A DNA stretch of 13,251 nt from Candidatus Phycorickettsia trachydisci. Lineage in GTDB: Bacteria > Pseudomonadota > Alphaproteobacteria > Rickettsiales > Rickettsiaceae. Positions 1-7,453 of this stretch are shown one piece after another. Where the stretch lies: assembly GCA_945875085.1 (NCBI GenBank), contig CAMCJU010000010.1, positions 1 to 13,251 on the forward strand, read 5' to 3'. The position numbers were made by a program, and so were the translations under genes. Under the pieces are notes generated by a model. It was not told where the DNA came from. It ran no database searches and worked only from the letters and a program-made list of their open reading frames with translations. How positions within the stretch are numbered: the first letter of the stretch is position 1; each line of letters begins with the position of its first letter.

Positions 1-402
1 ATTTACCACTGGAATGTCTAAGCCGTGCCATAGTTCATAATGACGAGCAAGGCCCAAGTTATAAAGTAGCGGACTGGGAATGTTAAGGTGCTGACTAGAA
101 TTGGCTAAAAATTTTCTAGTAAGATCTCCTGAAGTTACTATCATTTCAGGCAAAACATTTACACCGTATCCCTTTAACATTTCGTCTGTAGACTCAATGG
201 TCCTTGGGACATTAGAGACAAAAACTACTTTTTTATGAGCAATAAGATAATTTACCGCCTCAACAGCATTTGGATAAGTCCCATCGCCTTCTATAATAAC
301 GCCCCAAATATCGAGCAAAAATAAATCGTACCGATCCATTAAGTCTAAAATCTTAACGACGCTAGATATGTTTGACGAATTTCTTCCCAAGGATTGCTGC
401 AT
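1..402 (-). CDS. HAD-superfamily hydrolase, class IIA (partial, C-terminus outside window)
   Basis: The reverse strand reads openly for 134 codons from an ATG at 402 to the window edge, so the C-terminal part is missing. The family is a phosphatase-like HAD hydrolase, cytoplasmic, using a nucleophilic aspartate; the substrate is unknown. Motif I is seen as LFLLDIWGVIIEGDG (about residues 27-41) and motif II as VVFVSN (about residues 60-65), followed by a NagD-like cap region. The second motif I residue is Trp instead of Asp, which from memory is normal for the TIGR01459 subgroup common in alphaproteobacteria and is not decay. An in-frame stop lies shortly upstream of the ATG, and the ribosome binding site is weak. 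The gene is divergent from gyrB and has a good sigma-70-type promoter just upstream. The family call is fairly sure; the physiological role is not known. Confidence 0.8.
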   Translation of the reverse strand, partial: MQQSLGRNSSNISSVVKILDLMDRYDLFLLDIWGVIIEGDGTYPNAVEAVNYLIAHKKVVFVSNVPRTIESTDEMLKGYGVNVLPEMIVTSGDLTRKFLANSSQHLNIPSPLLYNLGLARHYELWHGLDIPVVN

Positions 403-432
403 AATATTTAGTATCTTTCTTTCGTGTTTTTG

Positions 433-461
433 ATTATACTAAACTTGTGGCTCTTAACCAA
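433..461 (-). promoter_or_regulatory. Sigma-70-type promoter for the leftward HAD hydrolase gene
   Basis: On the reverse strand a -35-like TTGGTT (461-456) and a perfect -10 TATAAT (438-433) are separated by exactly 17 bases, about 30 bases upstream of the ATG at 402. The same few bases read TATACT on the forward strand (435-440) and might serve as a -10 for gyrB, but I see no matching forward -35, so the gyrB promoter is unresolved. Confidence 0.5.
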
Positions 462-504
462 CACTTTAAGCTAATTGAAGTAAAACTTAATTTGGAAAAT
501 TTCA

Positions 505-2907
505 ATGAATCAAGATTACGCGCAGGAAGAAAAAGCGCAACAATATAAAGCAGACTCGATCAAAGTTCTAAAGGGTCTAGACGCCGTGCGTAAGAGGCCA
601 GGAATGTACATCGGGGACACTGATGATGGTAGCGGTTTGCACCATATGGTCTACGAAGCTGTAGATAACGCAATAGATGAAGCTTTGGCAGGATATTGTA
701 ACAAAGTAAAGATATCGATAAACAAAGACGGATCTGTCACGGTCAGCGATAATGGTCGAGGCATACCTGTTGACATCCATTCTGAAGAAGGAATTTCCGC
801 AGCTGAAGTCATTATGACGCAATTACATGCTGGCGGCAAGTTCGATCAAAATTCTTACAAAGTCTCAGGGGGGCTCCATGGCGTAGGCATCTCGGTTGTA
901 AATGCATTGTCGGATTGGCTAGAGCTGCGAATCAGGCGCCAAGGTAAGGAGTATTACATGAGATTTGTTACGGGCTGCGCGCAAAAGCCCTTGGAAGAAG
1001 TTGGGGAAACAACACTAAGAGGCACTGAGATAACATTTCTGCCTTCAGCTGGCATATTTAAAATAACAGAGTTTAACTTTGAGACTTTGGAGTATCGCCT
1101 CAAGGAACTTAGCTATCTAAATTCAGGCATCGCGATAGAAATTTCTGACTTAAGAGGCGAGACGCCAAAAACCACAAAATTAATGAGCAAAGGGGGGATT
1201 TGTGAATTTTTGCATCATATCGACAGATCTAAAAATCCTTTGCACAAAGAAATTAGCGCAAATATTTCCACAGATAGTAGCGACAATGGCATGGGCCTAG
1301 AATTTGCTATGCACTGGAATGATTCTTATCATGAAAATATTCTATGTTTTACCAACAACATAAGACAGCGTGACGGCGGGAGTCATTTGGCAGGATATAA
1401 AGCGGCTTTAACTAAGGCTATTAATCAATACATCGAAACTAACAGCCCAAAACTAAAGGCAAGTATTACTAGCGACGACATAAGGGAGGGAGTCTCTTGT
1501 ATTTTGTCAGTTAAGGTGCCCGATCCGAAATTCTCCTCTCAGACCAAAGATAAACTCATTAGCTCCGAGGTGCGGCCAGTAGTCGAGGGTATCGTCAATG
1601 CGGCTGTTGCAAAATGGCTGGAGGAAAATCCCCATGATGCAAAGATCATACTTGCCAAAATAAGCGAAGCGGCAAGTGCTAGAGAGGCGGCTCGTAGGGC
1701 CAGGGAATTAACGCGCAGGAAAACGACTCTTGAAATATCTAATTTGCCAGGAAAATTAGCTGATTGTCAGGAGCGAGATCCAGCAAAATCAGAAGTTTGT
1801 ATAGTCGAAGGAGAGTCTGCTGGAGGTACAGCTAAGTCTGGTAGAAATAGAAAATTCCAGGCTATTTTAGCGCTGCGTGGCAAGGTTTTAAACGTAGAGA
1901 AATCTAGGCTTGATAAAATTCTCCTCTCAGAGCAAATTGGAACATTGATAACAGCATTGGGCGCTAGCATTGGAGAAGATTTTGACATTGCAAAAGTAAG
2001 GTATCATAAGATAATAATCATGACAGATGCTGATGTTGACGGCTCGCATATCAGAACGTTGCTACTGACATTCTTCTACAGGCACATGAGGCAAATTATT
2101 GATAACGGCTATCTATACATCGCTCAGCCGCCATTGTATAAAATAAAAAAAGGACAAACGGAGCTTTACTTAAAAACAGAGCATGAATTGCGCCAATACT
2201 TCCTAAATGTCGTGATAAGTGACTTTACGGCCTTAGGTAATGATAATAGCACTCTTAGCGCTAAGGAGTTTAAGATTCTGCTTGGCAATATAGTTAGCTT
2301 TAAAGAGGCTATAGATAGCGCGCCAAGAGAATTGGATAAAAACCTCTTGCAGATACTTGGCATCTTTGAGCAGGATAAGCTGACAAAATCTGATGCAAAT
2401 CAACAAGAATTAGATGATTTACTCAGCATTGCTGAGTTAAGCAAAGAGTATAAAATCACTATTACAGATCAGGGTTTGGGCGTCTTGAAAATTCAAAATG
2501 GCTTTGACGGGCATTCGATAATCTCTCATGCTATGCTTAGTTCGATAAGTAATGTTTTTAGACTAGGGCAAAAGTTAGCGCCTTTTTTTGCAGCTGGAAA
2601 AATCTGCGTGCTAGATAAGCACAGTGAGAAAATATCCTTTGCCCTTCCATTAAAATTGCTTGAGTTTGTATTAAATATCGCGCAAAAAGGTTATATGATA
2701 CAAAGGTTTAAAGGTCTTGGCGAAATGAATTCAGAACAATTATGGGAGACAACTCTTGATCCATCAAGAAGAAATCTTTTGAAAGTCAGAATAAATCATT
2801 GCGACGAAGCTGAGCAGATATTTTCTACTTTAATGGGGGATCTGGTTGAGCCAAGACGTAATTTTATTCAAGAACACGCCTTAGAGGCAAAAAATATTGA
2901 TGTATAA
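505..2907 (+). CDS. gyrB: DNA gyrase subunit B
   Basis: This is the ATPase subunit of DNA gyrase, which pairs with GyrA to introduce negative supercoils. At 800 residues it is the long proteobacterial type, with the extra segment between the TOPRIM domain and the C-terminal end. The GHKL ATPase domain shows the GLDAVRKRPGMYIG opening, catalytic E51, N55 (Mg), D82 in DNGRGIP and the GGLHGVG lid at 122-128. The transducer domain follows. TOPRIM shows EGESAGG (435-441, with metal-binding E435) and DADVDG (508-513). The tail holds QRFKGLGEMN at 733-742. All key residues are intact. A GGA ribosome binding site lies 8 bases before the ATG, which supports this start. gyrA is not in the window. The gene is separated by only 6 bases from rnc, so the two are probably cotranscribed. 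Confidence 0.98.
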   Translation: MNQDYAQEEKAQQYKADSIKVLKGLDAVRKRPGMYIGDTDDGSGLHHMVYEAVDNAIDEALAGYCNKVKISINKDGSVTVSDNGRGIPVDIHSEEGISAAEVIMTQLHAGGKFDQNSYKVSGGLHGVGISVVNALSDWLELRIRRQGKEYYMRFVTGCAQKPLEEVGETTLRGTEITFLPSAGIFKITEFNFETLEYRLKELSYLNSGIAIEISDLRGETPKTTKLMSKGGICEFLHHIDRSKNPLHKEISANISTDSSDNGMGLEFAMHWNDSYHENILCFTNNIRQRDGGSHLAGYKAALTKAINQYIETNSPKLKASITSDDIREGVSCILSVKVPDPKFSSQTKDKLISSEVRPVVEGIVNAAVAKWLEENPHDAKIILAKISEAASAREAARRARELTRRKTTLEISNLPGKLADCQERDPAKSEVCIVEGESAGGTAKSGRNRKFQAILALRGKVLNVEKSRLDKILLSEQIGTLITALGASIGEDFDIAKVRYHKIIIMTDADVDGSHIRTLLLTFFYRHMRQIIDNGYLYIAQPPLYKIKKGQTELYLKTEHELRQYFLNVVISDFTALGNDNSTLSAKEFKILLGNIVSFKEAIDSAPRELDKNLLQILGIFEQDKLTKSDANQQELDDLLSIAELSKEYKITITDQGLGVLKIQNGFDGHSIISHAMLSSISNVFRLGQKLAPFFAAGKICVLDKHSEKISFALPLKLLEFVLNIAQKGYMIQRFKGLGEMNSEQLWETTLDPSRRNLLKVRINHCDEAEQIFSTLMGDLVEPRRNFIQEHALEAKNIDV

Positions 2908-2913
2908 AAGGTA

Positions 2914-3654
2914 ATGCGCGACACTGAAACGATCTTGCTTGAAAAGTATGAGCAGCATGAATTGACTAAACTAGAGGCAATGCTTAAATATGATTTTAGG
3001 GATAGGTTATTATTGATAAAAGCTCTAAGTCACCCTTCTTTAAAACAGCATAATAGCTTTAAGCGTTACTTTGAAAGGCAAAAGTATGAGTTTGAAAAAC
3101 TTGAACTATTAGGCGATGCTGTACTTAGCTTGGTAATTATTGAGCTTTTAGTGGACCATTATCCAAAGTTTGGCGAGTCGTTAATAGCAAAATTTAAAAA
3201 TCACCTAGTCTCCAAAAAGGAAATAGCCAAAATTGCTTCAGAAATAAGGTTATATGATTTTTGGATTATGACTGATGGCGAGAAAAAATCCGGGGGCAGT
3301 AAAAATATTAGTAACTTAGAAAATACACTCGAAGCTCTAATAGGGGCTATCTACCTAGACTCAAAAGATATACATTTGATAAAAAAAGTAATAAAAAAAT
3401 TATGGCACAAGCCAATTGAGACAGTTAATTTGGAAGTCCTTGACCCCAAAAGCTCCTTGCAGGAACTATCTTATGTTATGGACCTTGGAGTTCCGCAGTA
3501 TGAAATTATAAAACAAGAGGGGCAGTCAAATGACATGGTCTTTACTTCAAAGGTTTCTCTGGAAAATGGAGCATCTAAAGAAGGTAGCGGCAAATCAAAA
3601 AAAGAGGCAGAAATTGCCGCTGCACAAAAATTACTAACACTGCTTTCGAATTAA
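2914..3654 (+). CDS. rnc: Ribonuclease III
   Basis: This endonuclease cleaves double-stranded RNA and processes rRNA precursors. At 246 residues it is slightly longer than the usual 220-230 because of about 16 extra N-terminal residues. The catalytic domain (about 17-160) carries the signature EKLELLGDAVLS with E61, E64 and D68 matching E. coli E38, E41 and D45. The second signature, ENTLEALIGAIYLD (136-149), keeps E140 (E. coli E117), but the position of E. coli D114 is N137. A double-stranded RNA binding domain fills about 174-243, including the GSGKSKKEAEIAAAQ helix. The gene starts 6 bases after gyrB, with AAAAGG overlapping the gyrB stop but only about 2 bases from the ATG, which is unusually close. 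In many proteobacteria rnc sits with lepB and era, so pairing with gyrB is atypical. The identification is certain; the effect of N137 is not. Confidence 0.95.
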   Translation: MRDTETILLEKYEQHELTKLEAMLKYDFRDRLLLIKALSHPSLKQHNSFKRYFERQKYEFEKLELLGDAVLSLVIIELLVDHYPKFGESLIAKFKNHLVSKKEIAKIASEIRLYDFWIMTDGEKKSGGSKNISNLENTLEALIGAIYLDSKDIHLIKKVIKKLWHKPIETVNLEVLDPKSSLQELSYVMDLGVPQYEIIKQEGQSNDMVFTSKVSLENGASKEGSGKSKKEAEIAAAQKLLTLLSN

Positions 3655-3787
3655 TGCTATAATCTGTAATAAAATTAAAGACTAGCTAAAAAGAAAGTCA
3701 TTGCATGCTTGATAAGCTTGCTAATCGAAAAAGGATATATAATTTATTTAATAATTTAACAAATTTTACATACTGTAAGTAAAGATA
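3655..3787 (+). promoter_or_regulatory. rnc-fliF intergenic region, probable flagellar operon promoter
   Basis: This 133-base AT-rich spacer precedes the flagellar operon. It contains a perfect TATAAT at 3738-3743, about 45 bases upstream of fliF. No -35 box sits at 16-18 bases: TTGCTA (3718-3723) is too close and TTGATA (3709-3714) too far. I do not see a sigma-54 (GG-N10-GC) or sigma-28 pattern. A small stem, GCTT-GAT-AAGC (3707-3717), is the only symmetrical element. A start of transcription here is inferred from the gap and from the change of gene theme. Confidence 0.3.
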
Positions 3788-5359
3788 ATGGCAATAGTAA
3801 TAAAATTCTTAAAAGATCTTGGGCCCGTGAAGCTGATAATTTCAGGAATAGCGGTTTTTTTGGCATTACTTCTAGTAGGAGTGCTTGTATTTAACGCAAG
3901 TAAAGCCAATATGATGGTGCTTTATTCTGGCCTTGATGAGCAAGATAGTAATAAAATAATCCAAGAGCTTGAAGCAAAAAAAATAGACTTCCAAGTTTCT
4001 GCTGATGGAGGGGTACTTAAAGTTGCTGAAAATCAGCTGATGCCTGCCAGGGTTGCTTTAGCTCAAGCCTCCCTGCCATCTAAGGGTTCAATAGTTGGAT
4101 ATGAAATTTTTGATAAAGAGGAAGCTTTAGGAACGACTAATTTTCAACAAAACGTCAAAATGCTAAGAGCTTTAGAGGGCGAGCTTAGTAGAACCATTTT
4201 AGCATTCAGGGCGGTAAATAAAGTCAGAGTGCATTTAGTCATGCCCCAGAAGGAGTTGTTTTCAAAAGACAAGCAAGAGACAAGAGCTTCTATTATTATA
4301 GACACCAAAGGCCATGAGACTTTAGCCAAAAGTGAGGTTGATGCTATAGCTCATTTAGTAGAAACCTCTGTGCCGAGTTTAGATTTTAAAAATATCACCA
4401 TAGTTGATACCAAAGGTAAATCTCTAAAAGTTGGTAATAAGGAATATGACTCCTATGGCTCATCAGATGGCCAAGAGTATAAAAGTTCTTATGTTAATAG
4501 GCTGCAAAACTCCGTAGAGGAATTGCTTGAGCGCTCACTTGGCGCCGGCAAAGTCAAAGTGCACGCGTCAGTGGATATGAATTTTGACAAGATAGTTATT
4601 AATTCTGAAACTTTTGATCCGGACAATATCGCCTTAAGATCAACGCAAACTACTGAGGAGAATGAAAAAAGCGCAGCCGGCTCAGAGGATAACCTTGATG
4701 TTTCTGTGTTAAATAATCTGCCAGGTTTAGATGATGCTAACTCCTCTAGCAACGCAGCGGCATCAAGCAAACTCGACGAGACTAAAAACTTCGAAGTCTC
4801 AAAAGTAGTCAAAAGTCATGTAGTTGAGAGCGGCGTAATAACTAAGCTGTCTGTAGCTATCATGGTTGATGGCACATATATTAAAAACACTCAAACTGGC
4901 AAGATGGAATATCAAGCGCGCAGCAAAGAGGAGTTAGCAAAAATTGAAAACTTAGTTAAGGTTGCCATCGGATATAATGAAGATAGAAATGATCGAGTTG
5001 AGGTGATGAGTATGCCGTTTGTTAACTATTTCGAAGAGCCTATTGAAAACAAAAATCTCTGGTTAGAAGAAAATATTATGCCAATTATTAAAACTTGTGT
5101 AATAGCCCTGTCGGTTCTGTTGGTGGCTATTTTTGTCATAAGGCCTATTTTTATCCAGCTTATAGAAGCTAAAAAGTCGCCTGATAATAATGGATTAAAA
5201 CAAGCGCCAAATAAAAATCTAGAAGATGAATTAGAGGTGATTAAAAATGCTGCTAACAAATCGGAGATTAAGGTAAAGTTTAAAAATATTACAGATGCAG
5301 TTAAAGGGCATCCCGAAGAGTCCTTAGTTGTTATCAGGCAATGGTTAAATAAGGATTAG
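3788..5359 (+). CDS. fliF: Flagellar MS-ring protein FliF
   Basis: FliF forms the MS ring in the inner membrane, the base on which rotor, rod and export gate assemble. At 523 residues it is a little shorter than usual (about 550-580). A first membrane helix spans about 15-36, followed by the periplasmic ring-building modules with typical text such as LYSGLDEQD (45-53) and VRVHLVMPQ. The conserved TFDPD (275-279) and ETKNFEVSK (331-339) flank a low-complexity Asp/Ser/Asn/Ala-rich linker. A second membrane helix lies at about 430-455. The cytoplasmic end (about 494-523), with ITDAVKGHPEESLVVIRQWL, matches the segment that binds the FliG N-terminal domain. It is the first gene of a tight fliF-fliG-fliH-fliN operon; the ribosome binding site is weak. 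No frame disruption is seen, and the identification is certain. Confidence 0.97.
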   Translation: MAIVIKFLKDLGPVKLIISGIAVFLALLLVGVLVFNASKANMMVLYSGLDEQDSNKIIQELEAKKIDFQVSADGGVLKVAENQLMPARVALAQASLPSKGSIVGYEIFDKEEALGTTNFQQNVKMLRALEGELSRTILAFRAVNKVRVHLVMPQKELFSKDKQETRASIIIDTKGHETLAKSEVDAIAHLVETSVPSLDFKNITIVDTKGKSLKVGNKEYDSYGSSDGQEYKSSYVNRLQNSVEELLERSLGAGKVKVHASVDMNFDKIVINSETFDPDNIALRSTQTTEENEKSAAGSEDNLDVSVLNNLPGLDDANSSSNAAASSKLDETKNFEVSKVVKSHVVESGVITKLSVAIMVDGTYIKNTQTGKMEYQARSKEELAKIENLVKVAIGYNEDRNDRVEVMSMPFVNYFEEPIENKNLWLEENIMPIIKTCVIALSVLLVAIFVIRPIFIQLIEAKKSPDNNGLKQAPNKNLEDELEVIKNAANKSEIKVKFKNITDAVKGHPEESLVVIRQWLNKD

Positions 5360-5363
5360 AAGT

Positions 5364-6365
5364 ATGGAATTAGTAAAATTAACTGGGGCGCAAAAGGCTG
5401 CCTTAGTCATTCTCTCGATACCTGAGGAAACTTCCCTGAAATTACTCTCGATGATGAATGAAGAAGAAATACGGCAAATTTCAATCAACATGTCTGATTT
5501 GGGCTGGGTTTCTTCAGAAGTGATACGAGAAGTTGCCGGCGAGTTCGATGAGGAAGTAAATAAAAGCTCAACGCTGTTTGGCAATCTGAACAATGCAGAA
5601 AAATTGCTCGAAAAAGCTATCGGCAAGGACAAGGCCGAAGAGCTTATGGGAGAAATCAAAGGACCTAATAGCAAAAGCGCATGGGAAAGACTTGGGAAAG
5701 TTAATGAGGATATGCTAGCAAATTACCTGCGCAATGAGCACCCCCAGATAACTGCTTTAGTTTTATCAAAAATGCCTGCTGAGAATTCTGCAAAAATTCT
5801 CTCAATTTTTCATGAGAGTCTTAGTTTTGACATCATCAATCGGATGCTTAACATAACTGCCATAAAGAAAGAAATTTTAGACAAAGTGGAGAAAATTCTA
5901 AAATCGGAATTTATTATTACCTTAGGTCGAACATTAAAACAAGATAGCTTCGAGATGATGGCTGAAGTTTTTAACTGTTTTGACAGAAGCACTGAGTCAA
6001 AATTCATGAAACTTTTGGAGAGATCCCTGCCCGATGCTGCTGAGAAAATTAAAAACTTAATGTTTACATTTGAAGATTTTGTCAGACTTGACGCTAGAGC
6101 AATTCGCTTAATACTAGTATCAGTAGATAAAAACAAATTAATAGTCGCTCTCAGAGGCGCTAAAGACGATCTTAGGAATTTATTTCTCAGCAGCATGTCG
6201 AACAGAGCAGCTAATATCATAAAAGAGGAAATAGAGGCCTTAGGCCCCATAAGAGTCAAAGAAGTAGATGAGGCTCAAAGCTATATCGTTGCGATTGCCA
6301 AGGATCTTGTAGTTAAAGGGGAAATAGATTTGCTTGATAAGTCATCAAAGGTTCAGTATATATAG
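5364..6365 (+). CDS. fliG: Flagellar motor switch protein FliG
   Basis: FliG is the rotor protein that binds FliF, carries FliM/FliN and receives torque from the stator. At 333 residues it is nearly the same length as the E. coli protein. The N-terminal domain covers about 1-100, the middle domain has the EHPQ motif at 125-128, and the C-terminal torque domain covers about 235-325. The charged residues that face the stator are present at the same numbers as in E. coli: R264 (Lys there), R281, E288, E289 (both Asp there) and R297. All charges are conserved, so the motor surface looks functional. An AAGGA ribosome binding site (5351-5355) inside the end of fliF, 8 bases before the ATG, supports the start. 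The gap to fliF is 4 bases. The reading frame is intact and the identification is certain. Confidence 0.97.
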   Translation: MELVKLTGAQKAALVILSIPEETSLKLLSMMNEEEIRQISINMSDLGWVSSEVIREVAGEFDEEVNKSSTLFGNLNNAEKLLEKAIGKDKAEELMGEIKGPNSKSAWERLGKVNEDMLANYLRNEHPQITALVLSKMPAENSAKILSIFHESLSFDIINRMLNITAIKKEILDKVEKILKSEFIITLGRTLKQDSFEMMAEVFNCFDRSTESKFMKLLERSLPDAAEKIKNLMFTFEDFVRLDARAIRLILVSVDKNKLIVALRGAKDDLRNLFLSSMSNRAANIIKEEIEALGPIRVKEVDEAQSYIVAIAKDLVVKGEIDLLDKSSKVQYI

Positions 6366-6369
6366 TTAG

Positions 6370-7044
6370 ATGATGATATATAAAAAATTTGAATTACAGG
6401 ACTTTGATAAGCTCGATGAGGGCTTTTGCAAAGATGAGCATGAAGGCCAAGAGATTGAGTCTACGGACGAGATGATGCTTGATGATGAGCCTAAGCAAGA
6501 TGTTATCGATATAGAAGAAATATCCAGGAAGGCTTACGATGATGGCTTTATATCGTGCCAACAAGAGTTGCAACCTATTATTGATGAGCTAAAAATAAAA
6601 GAGAATTTGCATGAGATATTAAAATTAAAGCTATTGGAGATAACTAGCTTTAATCTTGAGAAGGATTATAAGGCGCAAGTTAGCAAATTGATAGTTGATA
6701 TTATTGGCCAAATAGTACAAAAACTTTTTTTATCTTTTCCTGTAAACTTCGAATCGATGTTTCGCAATAAAATAATAGACATACTAAATAAGCATCATAA
6801 AAGTGGTGCTATTAAAATCATTACCCATCCTAGTAAAATTAATTATGTTAAGGAATTTATCAATGAAGAAAAATTCTCCCAAGGAAATAAAAATGATGAA
6901 AATTATAATATAACAAGCGATGAAGCTTTAGGAAACAATGATTGTGTATTAGAATGGGAAAGTAACAGATTTGAATTTCAAGTCTCTGCTGTAGAAAAAG
7001 AAATAAGTGAAATCTTAGAGCAGTTTAAAACAATTGAAGTATAA
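6370..7044 (+). CDS. fliH: Flagellar export regulator FliH-like protein
   Basis: FliH binds the FliI ATPase as a stator-like partner and links it to FliN at the C-ring. The 224-residue protein is divergent, so the call rests on several weaker signs. It has an acidic, variable N-terminus, an AYDDGF element at 55-60 like the start of FliH coiled coils, and a long helical centre (about 60-115). Its C-terminal domain has the ITSDEALGNNDCVLEWESN pattern (181-199), matching the FliH end in which a glycine and acidic residues precede a Glu-Trp strand. It lacks a long GxxxG repeat run and has no N-terminal Trp like those E. coli FliH uses for docking. It lies between fliG and fliN, the same order as fliF-fliG-flbE(fliH)-fliN in Caulobacter. 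There are two ATGs in a row at 6370 and 6373, and no clear ribosome binding site. Confidence 0.85.
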   Translation: MMIYKKFELQDFDKLDEGFCKDEHEGQEIESTDEMMLDDEPKQDVIDIEEISRKAYDDGFISCQQELQPIIDELKIKENLHEILKLKLLEITSFNLEKDYKAQVSKLIVDIIGQIVQKLFLSFPVNFESMFRNKIIDILNKHHKSGAIKIITHPSKINYVKEFINEEKFSQGNKNDENYNITSDEALGNNDCVLEWESNRFEFQVSAVEKEISEILEQFKTIEV

Positions 7045-7055
7045 ATATAATAATT

Positions 7056-7343
7056 ATGACAAATAACAATCTAGAAGAAAAAAACCTGTCGATAGATTCT
7101 TTGTATGAGATCCCTGTTAAAGTATCTGTAATGCTTGGTAAAACTCATATGCAAATAGACGACCTTTTAAAGCTTGGCAAAGGATCAGTTGTTGAACTAG
7201 ACAAAAAAGTTGGCGAGCCTGTTGATATATGCATCAACGATAAAATAGTAGCTAAAGGAGAAATTGTCATTGTTGACAATAAAATTGGCGTTACTTTAAC
7301 CGAACTTGTTAATACCGATAGAAATAAACTTGGAGTCGCGTGA
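7056..7343 (+). CDS. fliN: Flagellar motor switch protein FliN
   Basis: FliN forms the lower part of the cytoplasmic C-ring with FliM and docks the FliH-FliI export complex. The 95-residue protein is essentially one SpoA (surface presentation of antigens) domain. The text YEIPVKVSVMLGKTHMQIDDLLKLGKGSVVELD (about 17-49), followed by GEPVDICINDKIVAKGEIVIVDNKIGVTLTEL, is typical, including the G-E-P-V-D and G-E-(I/V)-V-(I/V) strands. FliN proteins of about 90-140 residues are normal. It follows fliH after 11 bases with no recognisable ribosome binding site, suggesting translational coupling or leader-poor initiation. No fliM is nearby, so the other switch protein must be encoded elsewhere. It is the last gene of the operon; a repeat-built spacer follows. 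Confidence 0.95.
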   Translation: MTNNNLEEKNLSIDSLYEIPVKVSVMLGKTHMQIDDLLKLGKGSVVELDKKVGEPVDICINDKIVAKGEIVIVDNKIGVTLTELVNTDRNKLGVA

Positions 7344-7356
7344 GAGTCAATATATC

Positions 7357-7440
7357 CTAGTTTTTTTACTTAGTTTTTTGATTTCCACTTAGTTTTTGAT
7401 TTTCACTCTTAAGATCACAAAAAACTATTTAAAAACTAAC
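7357..7440. repeat. Direct and inverted TTAGTTTTT-type repeats between fliN and rpoZ
   Basis: Two tandem copies with a 19-base period are seen: ACTTAGTTTTTTGATTTCC (7368-7386) and ACTTAGTTTTTGATTTTCA (7387-7405). A shorter CTAGTTTTTTTA precedes them (about 7358-7368). Inverted copies follow: AAAAAACTA (about 7419-7427) and AAAAACTAA (7431-7439). The perfect 8-base palindrome TCTTAAGA (about 7407-7414) sits between the forward and inverted copies. The forward and inverted units can pair as 9-base, almost purely A-T stems. The block could mark the end of the flagellar transcript or bind a regulator of rpoZ. It is too GC-poor to be a convincing classical terminator. Confidence 0.6.
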
Positions 7441-7453
7441 TTGTCGCCTTTGA

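Noticed and set aside
27..41. Apparent loss of the second catalytic Asp in the HAD motif I of the partial gene (protein residues 27-41)
   Set aside because: From memory Trp at this position is typical of the TIGR01459 subgroup, so it is not a sign of decay.
577..822. Open reverse-strand frames inside gyrB (also inside fliF, fliG and spoT)
   Set aside because: They lie fully inside well-supported genes, have no recognisable domains or ribosome binding sites, and their products look like low-complexity antisense translations.
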